A stretch of 64,000 nt of DNA from Jacaranda mimosifolia (GCA_018894105.1 CM032121.1:38162230-38226229); one strand, 5' to 3'. Shown: positions 24,277 through 36,470, counted from the first letter of the stretch. Made by a program: numbers and translations. The notes: a model not told the origin generated them from the letters alone.

Positions 24277-25513
24277 CGATGCTCAAAGCCTCATATTATA
24301 CTACAACACCCCTCCTAAAAGTAATAAAGCTATGTCCATTTGTACAACATTCTGCTCATACTAGAAGATAGAGGCTTCTAGCCCAAATTAATGAACAAAC
24401 CAATCGTTCAGAGTCGGCCTAGTAGTCGACATCGATTTCAAACTACACGATAAAGACTACTAGCTCGAATTAACAGATGATCCAATCGTTCAGAGTTAAC
24501 CCAGTAATCGACATCAATTTCAAACCATAGGATAGAGGCTTATAGCCTAAATTAACGAACGACCCAATCGTTTGAAGTTGACTAGAGATCGGTTTCTACC
24601 CGGAACATTTAGGTTTTACAGCCACAGGAAACAAACTAATCGATCGCTCATAGTCGACCCCGTAGTCGAAGATAAATGATTCCATAGCTTATGGTCGACC
24701 AGAAGGCGTCTACCCAAGGTGTTTAGGCTCATTGGCCATAATGAATAAATGGGTTAATCGCTAATTCGCGACCTATCAGTCGACCAACAACCCGATTCAA
24801 TTACGAAATCAAAAATATATAGTTCATACGTTAAAATTTTAATCACATCTTGACAACAATAGTCGATCATGGACTTGGTATAACTCAGAATATCACACAA
24901 GTTAAGGTTAATTACATCATAACATGATATAAATATCTTGGATCGATTCCATTACTCTTGTGCTAATCGATCTTTAGATCAAACACAAAGATTTTTAATT
25001 CCTTTATTAAGGGGTTACGTTTGTTTATGTTGTTATTTATTGACAATCGACATTCAACCTCAACAAAAGCATCACAAGGAAAGTAAGATAAATTGCACAT
25101 TGATGCATAAAAGTCAAATATTTATATTATTCCCAAATAGCAATTTGAATACATTGCGTCCGAAAAATAAAACCAGAAACCAAAAAGTTACAAATAAACA
25201 CCTCGCAGAGCGACCAAGCGCATAAAGCCTACGACTTCAAGGATTACTCGACCCAACCCCTTTAGCTTGAGTAGGGCTATCCTCGTCTTTCTCTAGATGC
25301 CGAGAGGACCCTACTTTATTGACTAGAAAGAGATGCGAGCCAGGGTGAAAATAGTCAGCCACGTTAACTTTCCATCCCGGATGTCAAAGGCAAAGTTGTT
25401 GGCGAAGTCGAACTCAGTGGTCACTACCTCGACCCTAGCTTGATGGGCAAAAACAACAGCCAATGCAGCAGATGGCCCCTCTGCTAGTTCAGCCTCATTG
25501 GTGGGGGCCCCCT
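24277..25513. other. Gypsy spacer with degenerate short repeats
   Basis: Between the integrase stop and the antisense frame there is a stretch of imperfect repeats of about 90-100 bases at 24360-24790. They recur with phrases like CAATCGTTCAGAGT and GTCGAC. No coding frame is visible. The repeats could be a regulatory or packaging spacer; this is inference. Confidence 0.5.
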
Positions 25514-27677
25514 CTAGTGGAACAGGTTGGTCGGGGTACGCACGCAGCTACTCGTTGAGCGTGTAGCCCAAGCGCTCATTATCCTCCACGTTGAATAAGT
25601 ATCCAAGAAACTCCAGCTGCTTGACGGCCTTGTCGAAGGCACCTTAGCAACATTGAGAGAGAAGATGATGTTGGCATCCATGAAGGCAGAAATCAGCATG
25701 AACTGCTTAATGGCCCCCGGCCGGACGTTAGGCTGCGTCCTATCAAACTCATGTTGAGCAAATTGGAGCGTCGCCTTATACCCCTGGGCTCGACCATTAT
25801 CATAGTAGGATTGTGCTACCACTTGAGCCCTTTTTCAGGAGCTCCTCAGCTGCGCTACGCCTACCTATAGCCGCCATTAACTCATCATCTTTTGCCTTGA
25901 GCTGCACATCCCTCTTCTCCAACTGCTTGGTCAGCCGTTCGACCTCCATCTAGGCAAATTCAAGCACTACTTTCATCATCTCTATTTCTTTATTGCCCTC
26001 CTCTATCTAATCTATCTGGTAGAGAGCTAGCTCCAACCTCCAAAACATATAATAGCCCAGTTGGCCAACCTACAAAAACAACATTCTTGTCAACATAAGC
26101 AAAACATCGTGAATCATTACTCAACTAAAACCATTACCATATTGGCGTGATAAGCTAAGACCTTAATCACTGTGCCCTGACTTTTATCCATCATCTTGTG
26201 CTGGTTGGACACGAATAGACCAGCCATTAAAACCTTCATCAACAGGGACCCAGTTTCCCTTGCTGTCATCATAGGCATAGAATTATAGACTGCCAACTTA
26301 GTCTTAAACTGCAGAGAGGGAAACTCTGTCAAGTTGAAGAGCTTCCTATAATCTCGATGACCGAAGAGGTCATATCCTTTGGCTACATTGTCCTTTCCTT
26401 TGCCTTTGTCGATCATCGTTTTTTTTGGGGCTAGCCCTGCCTGTTCGGTCACAGGCCTTTTCCTCGACCAACAGAGCCGCCGGTTCTACCAGAGGAGCAG
26501 CAACGATGGGAACAACAGCCACAAGCTGCGCTGTGGCCGACTCGACCGCCTCTCGTCGAGCTCCCATGCCCCCGTGGTGTTCTCAGTTCTTCTACGCACG
26601 AGCAATAGCTTGGGCTTGTGTTTGACTTATTATCTCTTCTCGATCTGCATGACAATAAAGCCAAATCATATAAGGCTCGACTGAATAGTAAAGATACAAC
26701 AGCTAAGAGAAACACATGTAACCATCTACTTAATCGAGCATCTATAAGCAGGTCAAGCTGGGCGGGCTACAAGCCCGCCAGCACAAGGTTTTTCTTCTCA
26801 ATATAGTTAGATGCCTCCATCTGACCAAACTCGACCAAATCCTGTACAAAGCTGTTAGGCCAAGTCGGAGTTTGATTTCTTGGCATTTTGACATGCCCCC
26901 GCATCCAACCCCTAGGGATATTGAAGCCCACTTCCCCAAGAGCCCGAACATAATAGTACCTAGTTTTCCATTTTTGGCCGAAGGAGGAAGCTGGGGTCAC
27001 TAAGAACTTTTGACGAGGGCGGGCGGTCAGGTAATAAAAGCCTGACTCCTCGGTACTCCCCGACTTACGAGACATGAAGAGGTGAAAGAGGTTGCTAAAA
27101 TTGGCAAAAGTAGGTAGTTGGTTGTAGATGTGCATCAAAACTACAAAACTGTATATGGTCAAAAAATAGTTAAGGAGAAGTTGGATGATACAGACTTGAA
27201 AACCCCTCAGCAGGTCGATTATTGGCTCGTCAAGAGGGAATCTAAGCCTACATCTAAGGTCATCCTCGAACATAGTAATGCAACTAGTTGGTGGTTGATG
27301 CATCATACCCCTAGCCCTAGGACAATCAGCTCATAACCATGGGGAATATGATAAACCTGCCTAAGGATATTAAGGTCAGCCTCAGTCACCTCCGACCTAA
27401 TCTCACTGTAGTGATCGAGGGTAAACAACCGACCATGAGACACTTGGGGTTCACTTGGCCCAGCCTCAGCCCCAGTGCTAACTCGTTCATCGCTAGAACT
27501 ACTGTAGGTCGAGCTATCACTCGACGAGCTATCAGAATCGCTAGTCGAATCACTCCCACAACTGGTCGGAGCCCAATCCGACCTGGTCCCCTCACTATCG
27601 CTCCCCTGGTTACCCTTATCGTGGCTAAAAACCTTCACTATCATTGCTATGTCGTTGTGTTTAAGATCAAAGAACAA
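25514..27677 (-). pseudogene. Antisense additional ORF of the gypsy element (Transposase_28-like)
   Basis: Minus-strand pieces in order are 27677-27303, 27306-26767, 26452-26117 and 25822-25514. The first has an acidic serine-rich segment and SEIRSEVTEADLNILRQVY. A one-base shift near 27305 leads into MFEDDLRCRLRFPLDEPI, LLRGFQVCIIQL and LHMFMSRK-type sequence. These resemble the plant domain annotated as putative gypsy-type transposase (PF04195). An antisense extra frame in this position is known in Tat/Retand elements; its role is unclear. Stops and shifts show it is inactive here. Confidence 0.75.
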
Positions 27678-28047
27678 AGTACACTTGGAGATATTGAAAC
27701 ACTTACGTGGTTTGGCTGTCTAGAAGCAGAATGCAGTAAATCACTGGGCTCGACCTCACGCAAAGCTGTAAATGTAAAAATAAAAATTCTTACCGCACCT
27801 ATTTATAGGCCCCAATGCACGGAATCCTGAGTGATCGCAATTATTACTTTACTGCCGCTTGGCATTTCACATGACCCAACGTAACAGATGCATTAAATGC
27901 GTCAAAACCCTAGTCGACCTTGCAAAACCCTGGTCGAGCCCATGAGACTCCGATCGCTTTGTCAAACTCTAGTCGATCTTTTCCACCTGTTGGTCAGTAA
28001 GTCACCTACTCCCTATTCTTCTTGTCAGCATGCTCGATCAGGACTCG

Positions 28048-28061
28048 AGAGTGGTGGGGAC
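28048..28061 (+). promoter_or_regulatory. Polypurine tract candidate
   Basis: The purine-rich GAGAGTGGTGGGGA lies just before the 3' LTR, where plus-strand DNA synthesis is primed. Confidence 0.7.
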
Positions 28062-28064
28062 TCA

Positions 28065-28886
28065 TGATATAGGAAGGCCCAGTGGATCCAACCCAATAAC
28101 ACTCAACTAGGACAAGAGCCCTAAGCCCAACTCATTCTAGACCAAGTAGGCAATTGGACCACCATTCAACCTCTGGATCCCTGTCTGTTAAGACGAGTAC
28201 TTGCGTTCCTTATTGACCCGATTGCAGTCAATAGTCTCCTTTATGCGGTCCCAATCCTTTGACCAAAGTGATATGGCTTTGACTAGAGTGAGCCTGGTGA
28301 CCAAGATCCAAAGTGACATTCCCGCTGGTGGACTGGTATCGACCAACAGGGTCAAGGGAAGTCGAAAACCCGTCGACCGTATTAAATGCCTCGCCAGGCG
28401 CTGTGCTGCTGCATTAATGGCACATGCCACCAACAGTACTGCCTTTTACAGCTATGTCAGGCTAGGGAGCGTTTCCAATATACTGCCTTGTCCTAAGTAG
28501 CTGGAGGCAGTGCCACTTGGAACAGTTCACAAGGTGAATAAGACGAAAAAGTCCTTAAGCAAGGATAACGGCCCTTCTTACATAGCAGGGGCATCAAGGA
28601 CATATCAACCACCTTGTGAAGGCTATAAATACCCCATCACAACCCTTCAATAAAGTATGACATTTCTTATCTAGTGCCCCCACTCCACTACTCATATCTC
28701 TAGTTGATCCTTATTGATTTGAGCGTCGGAGTGCCTTAGCTGAGGGCATCTCGGCTAGCCTGATATTTGTTGTTGATTGCAGAATTCGACCTCGATTCAC
28801 CTAAGGCACATCCCTTGATCTATATCAGGCCGATTCCAATTAATTACAGCCCAAGATATTAACATACACGATATTCACCCTCATCA
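28065..28886 (+). repeat. 3' LTR of the gypsy element (822 bp)
   Basis: It starts TGATATAGGAAGG and ends CCCTCATCA. The TATA box TATAAATA is at 28624-28631. It is longer than the 5' LTR because it keeps a block near 28448-28512 and a few shorter segments. GTAGT follows at 28887-28891. Confidence 0.92.
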
Positions 28887-28891
28887 GTAGT

Positions 28892-29272
28892 ATTACTAAC
28901 TTTCAATAATTATTTTTAAAAGGTAATAGGATATAAATATATATATATAATTTATTGTTATCAAATAACCTTTTGAAGGATCAAACTAAGTATTTTATTT
29001 AGGGAGTGATGCAGGATGAGAAATACCTTGTCAAGACCAAGTAACCTAAATAATCATATAATAAACATTGTTAAAGTATACATCAATGACATAACAAGTA
29101 TAATGCACTCATTATATAATTAACTTAAACTTGGTTAAGGTTCGAATTTTTCGAAGAAGTGTATTGTTGGATTGATACTTATGTAATTCAAACTATTGAG
29201 TTTAAAAAATATTTATTTGATTTCAATAATAACATTAATATGCAATTGTGAAATATTTTCTATGAATGTATT
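28892..29272. repeat. Left copy of the ~1.9 kb tandem duplication, second part
   Basis: This continues the left copy after the gypsy element. It matches 30757-31125, with shared phrases CCTTTTGAAGGATCAAACTA and GACATAACAAGTATAATGCA. No gene is visible. Confidence 0.85.
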
Positions 29273-29278
29273 TTAAAC

Positions 29279-31125
29279 CTGATGACTGGAATGTGCAATT
29301 AGGCCTACTCTCATAACTTGCCTGTGTAATTTAATAAATTTGTCTTGAACTTCAGTTACATAGAAATCACCTCCTTAATTGTTATTCGAATTTGAATATT
29401 CTATTTTTACCTTCTTAATTACGATTACAATTTGATTTTTCTATCTCTATTCTATTTTTTTTTTTCTGATTCGAATGGTATTGACCACATTATTTGCTTC
29501 ACTAGACAGAACTATGAACGATAGATAACTCATGAAAACGTTATAAGATTGAAACCAATATAATTTAGTTCTTTGTTTGAAATACTAAATCATTAATTGC
29601 ATCATTTGATACACGAAAATTTAAAAACTAGTTACATCCCAAGGACTTATTAAAAATGATCAATTGTTTTAAAAACTAGGGTGAAAATTGTGAAACTAAA
29701 TTAATATGTAGATAGATACAATTCGAATCCAAAGATATCTTACTAATTGTCAAGTTTTAAAATTTAGTTTAATTATTTGGCCACATATGCAAATTCTTTA
29801 CAACAATATAATTTTATTAAGAGGATATTTTTACGCTTATAAGCTTCTCAAACAGTTTATAAAATACTATGAAAACCGTAAACTTCCTATCTAATAAATT
29901 TAGCCTTATTAACTTGCCTTTAGAATTAAAAAAAAAAAAAAACCATATTATACCACCATTTAATGGGACTATTACAATCACATTCAATACATATGATTGT
30001 AGAGCAAGCTATGACCAAATTAAATTTATTCTAATTAGACTCATAGAAAATAATAACTAAATTGAAATTAATTAAGAGAAAATCAATTGATGAGGAAAAA
30101 ATGATAATTCATAAATATATTTGCATAAATATCCATTATGTGCTCTCCCTTAAAAATAAGAAAAGAAATATTCTCTATATATCATAATTTGTATTCAATT
30201 CAAATGTAATAGTAAATTTAATATGACAATGAAAAAGAATAAATTAAGTCTGCAATCACATTCTTAATTGATGAGAATAAAAGAATAATATTTCATAAAT
30301 GCATTTATATAAATATGGGTTCCTTCTCAAAAATAAAAAGAGAAAAATATTTATTATATATCAAAATAGGTGTCAGACTTATATGTGATATTATATTTAA
30401 CATGACAATGAAAAAGAACAAACTAACTTTGTTTAATTTTTTAATCTTTTCATTCATGTGTGTATTTATATATTCTTCTGAAATATATTTTGGCCAATTC
30501 TTACATATAATGATGTGCACGTTTTATTTTCTTGAAAACTATAGCAAAAGGTGCTTTTACGTTGTATCACAAATCCGAGAAATTTTTTTAACTTTCCTTG
30601 TTTAAGCTGAAAGACAAAAAGTGAGTCGTCAAATAAAAAAGAATGTATAGTTGCTAGCTTTATTAGAAGCAGTGAAAAAGAATCAACTAGAATTTTATTT
30701 CTTTAAATAGTCTTTTCAAATAAATTATTTTACAATAAAAATATAATACAGTATTACTAACTTTCGATAATTATTTTTAAAAGGCAATAGGATAAATATA
30801 TATATAAAGTTTATTTTTATCAAATAACCTTTTGAAGGATCAAACTAAGTATTTTATTTGGGGTTTGATGGAGGATGAGAAACACCTTGTCAAGACCAAG
30901 TAACCTAAATAAATAATCATAGTATAAACATTGTTAAAATATACATCAATGACATAACAAGTATAATGCACTCATTATATAATTAACTTAAACTTGGTTA
31001 AGTTTTGAATTTTTCCAAAGAAGTGTATTGTTGGGTTGATACTTATGTAATTCAAACTATTGAGTTTAAAAAATATTTATTTGATTTCAATAATAACACT
31101 AATATGCAATTGGAAAATATTTTCT
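29279..31125. repeat. Right copy of the ~1.9 kb tandem duplication
   Basis: It matches 14744-16258 joined to 28892-29272. It is uninterrupted, so it shows the pre-insertion state of the gypsy target. The section 29940-30870 is the reverse complement of the fold-back family at 3600-4700. Short frames at 30305-30605 occur in both copies but have no coding features. Confidence 0.85.
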
Positions 31126-32517
31126 ATCAACATATAAAATAGAATATCAATAAATACATTTCACTGGATAAAATATGTAACACCCCCTCTTGGGATAGCA
31201 CCCAAGCTGAGGTGCTACACAATTTAGTCTTAAAATTTTGCCTGTAGCGAACAATAGATCCATAAAATTTGCTTCCAAATCCTTCAAGCCATACAGAATA
31301 TTAACTTCATATATCCTGGACACAATTACTTAATACAAATCATTCAACGAAACATGTACTGGTCTCAGGCAATCACCATCATTCATGACCTTTTTTAAGG
31401 TTCCAAATTCACCCTGACATACAGGGAACTTCATATAGGTACAATCAAAAGTCTATACTATTACAAAACACATTCAAGCCTGAGGTCCTTGCCCATCATC
31501 TGTACCTGCTTGAGAAAAGTCAAAATAATGTAGGGGTAAGTCATAAGGACTTGTGAGGGAAGAGAGATTAAAAAGATTCAAAGAAAAGGAATGTGGTGCA
31601 ATTATCAGTGAATAGGTGATAACAACAAAATGCCCATATGAATCAGCAAGGTATATATTACTCAGAAGATCAAAGTTTAATGGATTGTTTGCATTCTTCC
31701 TTATTGCTCCCAGATTAAATTATGGTTGTTAGTACCGGGCATCGGTACAGTATAAATAGAACTTCCTTATCGCTTCATTGCTCGAGCACTCAGCTCTGCA
31801 TGTAATAACTTGTTTGTAAGGCATGGTCGATTGCATGCCAGATCTCGCCACTCACAGTTTGCTACCTCCAGCTCCCTGTTGAGTCAGGATTGTAGGTGGG
31901 TACTAGTCGGTAGACCTGTCACCGTCGGTCTGTTTCGCCCGGTCGTCTTTTCAAACCTATCCCTGGGCCCAGCTCCCCTGTGGCGTCCCTCCGGGTGAGT
32001 TTCCCTATGGCATCCCATGATTAGTAAAATGTAATGCCAACGTATATGAATTTAACCTTTGAACAATCAGTATGAATATAACAAAGGGGTGAATTGCATT
32101 TTACCCCCCTGTGAAAATAGGAAAAAGCAAAAAGACCCCCTATGAAAAAAAAATAGGCAACAAACCTCCTTGTGATTTAAAAAAAATAGCAAATTACCCC
32201 CTCTATCTCGTGGTGTAATTCACACGCGGCAAATGCGATTTTTTAGGGTTTTTGCGGTTGAAATGTCAATTTTACCCCTAAATATTAACCGTTTGATGAA
32301 TTAGAAAAAAAAATCAATGGCTCAAATTATTTCTGATTATAAAAAATTATAAAATATAAAATATATTTATTTATATAAATACATAAATATCTAATTAACT
32401 GTATTTATATATATATAATTAAATATATGTATATATACATACTTATATACAGTGGCCGACCGTTCCTCCACCCCCACCACCAGCTGCCGGAAACGCCGAC
32501 CGCTCGCTGCTGGCCTC

Positions 32518-32765
32518 GCCGCTTGGCCTCTGCGAGCGGCGGCCATGGCCATCGCTCGAAGAGGTGGCCTCCATGGCCGCTGCAAACGCGGCCACGAAGG
32601 CCGCGCCGCTCGGCCTCTGCGAGCGGCGGCCATGGCCGTCGCTCGCAAAGTGGTCTCCATGGCTGCTGCAAATGCGGCCATGGAGGCCTCGCCGCTCGGC
32701 CCCTGTGAGCGGCGGCCATGGCCGTCGCTCGCAGAGGTGGCCTCCATGGCCGCCGCTCGCGGGTA
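32518..32765. repeat. GC-rich 86-87 bp tandem repeat in Mutator-like element 2
   Basis: Units starting GCCGCT at 32518, 32605 and 32691 give periods of 87 and 86 bases, about 2.9 copies. Each has GAGCGGCGGCCATGGCC and TCCATGGC. Several frames are open on both strands (for example 32391-32846 minus), which is explained by GC content and repetition, so I do not call a gene. Confidence 0.85.
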
Positions 32766-32767
32766 AG

Positions 32768-32812
32768 GTGGGGGGGTGGAGGGTTGGGTGGGTTGCCGGG
32801 GGTAGTGGGTTA
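32768..32812 (+). other. G-quadruplex-prone run
   Basis: The run includes GGTGGGGGGGTGGAGGGTTG followed by GGTGGG and GGGGG, so four G-tracts of three or more lie within about 40 bases. It closes the GC-rich core on the right. Confidence 0.6.
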
Positions 32813-34997
32813 TATATATAAATATGTATATATAATACATATACATATATTTTATATATAAATATGTATATGTAGATATATATAAATAATTATATAAATA
32901 AATATATTTTATATTTTATAATTTTTTATAATCAGAAGTAATTTGAGCCATTGGTTTTTTTCTAATTCATCCAACGGTTAATATTTAGGGGTAAAATTGA
33001 CATTTCAACTGCAAAAACCCTAAAAAATCGCATTTGCCGCGCGTGAATTACACCACGAGACAGAGGGGGGTAATTTGATATTTTTTTAAAATCACAAGGA
33101 GGTTTGTTGCCTATTTTTTTTTCATATGGGGTCTTTTTGCTTTTTCCTATTTTCACAGGGGGGTAAAATGCAATTCACCCTATAACAAAGTACAAATTTG
33201 TAACAATCAATATACTGGCCAGCACGGCTGTTTCGAAATAATAATCCAAGCATTCTGCTGGGATTGGCACTCAGCCTTTAAAATCAATAATCAAGTATGT
33301 CTTCTAGGCCAAATAATCAACACACAAAATAGATTTAAGAAATACAGGGTTAGCCGGCAAGGCTATGGGGTACAAGGAACAGAAATCAACAACATGAAGA
33401 GAGTTCTAAGCACCAGAACAACTAAAACAGATTCGATGACAAAGAATAACCCTCACAGGGGTGTTCAAATCAGATGTCAGATAATAAAATGAAATCGATA
33501 TCAAACAATAACCCTCACAGGGGTACTCCAATCAGATGACAGATAACAAATCAAATTTCAAGCATATTTAGAGTACGATATAGAAATAGAAACCCACATA
33601 GGGGCTTATCACAAATAATAGATACTTAGAAAAGGTGTCAAGTTAGCATACCCTCACCTCAAAAGTCTCAGAAGTCAGTTACAGTCAATGACCTATTGAC
33701 CTATAGTTTCCTGCTTCTCGTCACCTAACCACAATATTGATTTATTTATCAAACCCATAATCAAATAGGATATCCCTCAATAATTAAAACCTTACTATTA
33801 ACTGTCTAAATCGGCAACCATCTAATTAATTCCATAAAAGACTTCATCCGGGATTATTATAAAAAAAATACTCTTAATAATACAACTAATTTACTATCAA
33901 TTATAGGGTTCTTAATGACACAAATAATAGATATATACAACTTAATCCCACATCAGTGTTCTAATCAGTAATAATAAGCCAACTAATCCAATAATGCAAT
34001 TATTGTCATTTAACACCTAATTTTCCAAATTTTGGGGTTTCTAACTCATTTAACTCAATAGTTTCCCAAATTCTCATATTTGATACTACTCTAAGGTCCA
34101 AAAATCCAACATGGCACATGCATATAACAATATTCCGACTAGATATAGCTTAGGAATATTTATTCAAGATACAAGAGTTATGAGCAAATGAAAATGTACA
34201 AAAGCCCTAATCTCAAAACCAATCTTTCCCCTAAATCGCACAATTAAGACCTCGAAATTAGAAATCGATCACACTACTGCAACCACCGCGACAAGGGGAA
34301 AAATCTGTTTGAGAGCCGCCGCTAGCGCCGAAAAATATCAGAATCACCACCGTTCTTCTCCTTTCTTCCTCCTGAGTCCAACGATGTGTTTATTTTTAAG
34401 TTTCGAGGCTTGGAAGGCCTTCAACCAAAGATCACAGCCTCAAAACACCATTTCCGCCGCCGTGATTGTTCCTCTGTTTTTAGCTGTTGTCGTTGCTCCG
34501 ATCAACCATGCAACGCCTTCCTAGTATTTTCTAGGTCGAGTACTACCTAGACTAGCCTTCAGATGCACCGTCAGATGCCGGAAAACAAGGAACCCAGTTG
34601 TTGGCCGTGAGCTTGTTTTTGGCCGTCCTCGACCATGCTGCTCCGGTGGTCGTCTGCCGCGTATGGTGGTTCTGATTGAGTGCTGGAAGTGAGGGGAGTT
34701 GATTTGGGGTATTGGTTCGGAGAAAGAAGTGTTGTTGATGGGTGGTGGTTGGCCGCGGTGAAGAGAAGAAAGAAGGAAGAAGAAAGAAGGAAAAATGGTT
34801 GCTGCCAATTTTTAAATTGAATTTTTTTCATTTTGCAATTTAGTCCCTAGGAAACTTAAGTCATGCAATTGAGTATATAAAAATTATAATTTTGACCACA
34901 AAATTGTAAAATAATTAATAAATAAAATTCAATAATTTCAAATACTAATAATATACATATATATGAAATCATAAAAATTCTAGGGTGTTACAAAATA

Positions 34998-35865
34998 TCA
35001 CATTAGCCCAAATATATGTCCCCATCCATATCCTACAAAATATATACCCCCTAGATGTGAAATATATACTCCATTAAATATATAGTATCCAACAGTAAAA
35101 TATTAATATTTTTTATATTGCTAAGCATAAATAATTAAAAAATATAAATATTTATTTCAAACAATAAATTTCATTTAACAATTTAGGTATATATTATACA
35201 AATAGCCAACTTAATTCATAATCCAACTCTTAGAGATTTATGGACTAGCAAGCTTTTAAAGAAACGATTTTTACACTTCTTTTAACCAAAAAAAAAAAAA
35301 AATGTTTATAAAATAATATAATATTTTTATTTTGCACAATAATATTTAAAAGTTTAAAATTGACCAAAATTTGACTTTTTTTTATTTTTGACTTAGTAAA
35401 AAGAGATGAAAATTAGAACAGAATCATTATAAACAAATCAAACATATGAGAAAGTTCTTTTTTCCTTTTTAATTTTAGATTAAAAATAAACTGTCCATTA
35501 AAAATCAAAGATTAAATAAGTAATATATGTTTTATTTATTTATCTAAATTTAGAGGAAACTAATTTCTTAATCAATCTGAATCATTTGAATCATATTTTT
35601 AGTTTTATTTTATAAAATCACAATTGAAATTTATTGTTTAAAAAATTAAAAAGAAATTTTCAATTAACAAAAAATAAAAATAGAAATTAAATTTAAATTA
35701 TTGAAAACAAATTTAATTCATTGAGAATGATAGACATCAAATTAAACATAAAATTTTATTCAAATATCACCCAAAAATAAAAGAATTCAACACTCGTCTA
35801 TTGTAAGTTATTACATTGTAAAAGATACATATAATTATGTTTTTTAAATGTTAAGTTTTTTTTTA
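34998..35865. repeat. Inverted copy of the 1970-2870 region
   Basis: The reverse complement of about 34990-35830 matches 2040-2870. The outer piece at 35822-35865, with GTAAAAGATACATATAATTA, matches the palindrome arm at 1-40. The two copies are about 33 kb apart and in opposite orientation. No gene is visible. Confidence 0.75.
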
Positions 35866-35879
35866 AGATATATGTTATT

Positions 35880-36290
35880 TTAAAGTAAATTTAATTTATT
35901 CTTAGTTTACTATACAAATATATCTATTGAATGTGATAGTAATAGTCACATTAGATGGGGATATAATTTAATTGCTTAATTTTAATTTAATTGTTATTTT
36001 TTTATAAGCCCAACTAAATATGTTAGTAGAAGGATAAATTTCAATGTATGTAATTAAATTTGCTAAGTAGAAATTTTTAATTTAATTAATTTGAATATAA
36101 TTATTATTTTCCATATATGTAATTAAAAAATACACATTAATTCGGAATAAATTTAATAAATACAATGTATATACATTTGATATATATATATACACACATT
36201 TGTTGAATGAAAAGACTTGATTTAATTAATTATAGTTATTATTTTCTGTAAGTGTAATTAAACATTTGGTATATACAATGATATTATAAA
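35880..36290. repeat. Partial copy of the fold-back unit
   Basis: The direct match is to about 4415-4770. Shared are AATAGTCACATTAGATGGGG and AAATATGTTAGTAGAAGGAT (GGTGGAAGGAT in the array). Confidence 0.65.
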
Positions 36291-36470
36291 TGTTACGATC
36301 TACTATAATATCAACTTCTTTTTTCAAGAAGTAATATAGGATCATACCTAAACATTCCAAAAAAAGATACCAAGACATCCAATCCAATGATACAATCCAG
36401 AAGAATGAATCTATTCAAGTAACTCTTACAAGTAGTGTGCCCATTGTTGGAGAATAATAAACAGATTTTA
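36290..36470 (+). pseudogene. Helitron RepHel fragment
   Basis: It aligns with 8995-9130 in the main copy. Examples are AATATAGGATCAT, the AAAAAAAGATACCAAGACAT region and CAGAAGAATGAATCTA followed by GTGCCCATTGTTGGAGAA. Only a short non-coding remnant remains. Confidence 0.65.

Larger units (their letters stand above)
16259..28886 (+). mobile_element. Ty3/gypsy LTR retrotransposon, Tat-like, 12.6 kb, defective
   Basis: The element starts TGATATGGGAAGG and ends CCCTCATCA, with LTRs at 16259-16994 and 28065-28886 and a GTAGT duplication on both sides. Remains of gag, protease, reverse transcriptase, two RNase H-like regions and integrase lie in plus orientation in gypsy order. A long antisense reading frame occupies 25514-27677, between integrase and the 3' LTR. 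The second RNase H and the antisense frame point to the Tat/Retand group. Many stops and frameshifts, plus the 1.7 kb insertion at 19794-21515, make it defective. In the first ~165 aligned bases the LTRs differ at roughly 15% of sites by eye, mostly transitions, so the insertion is old. Confidence 0.93.
32087..33180. mobile_element. Mutator-like non-autonomous element 2 (1.1 kb)
   Basis: A perfect 10-bp duplication, TATAACAAAG, flanks it (32077-32086 and 33181-33190). The inverted ends are GGGTGAATTGCATTTTACCC on both sides and remain similar for about 300 bases. Inside the arms, (TA)-rich tracts surround a GC-rich core at 32450-32815. No transposase is encoded. It lies inside the solo LTR, so it is younger than it. 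Confidence 0.92.
31176..34992. mobile_element. Solo LTR with 5-bp duplication AAATA
   Basis: The ends are TGTAACACCCCC and GGGTGTTACA. AAATA flanks both sides (31171-31175 and 34993-34997), so the ends are well fixed. No internal retrotransposon genes are present, as expected for a solo LTR left by recombination. Without the inserted Mutator-like element it is about 2.7 kb. It carries short repeats with CCCTCACAGGGGT near 33450-33530. The size and TGTAACACC end resemble Del/Tekay-type gypsy LTRs; that placement is inference. A related copy lies at 47613-50696. Confidence 0.82.

Noticed and set aside
32391..32846. 151-codon open frame on the minus strand with overlapping open frames on the plus strand
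   Set aside because: It lies in a GC-rich tandem repeat with AT microsatellites at both ends of the frame. Openness in several frames is explained by composition, and no domain is visible.
34309..34831. Several open frames with Ser/Pro/His-rich residues
   Set aside because: They lie inside the solo LTR, lack family features, and the related LTR at 49.8-50.4 kb does not keep the same frames.
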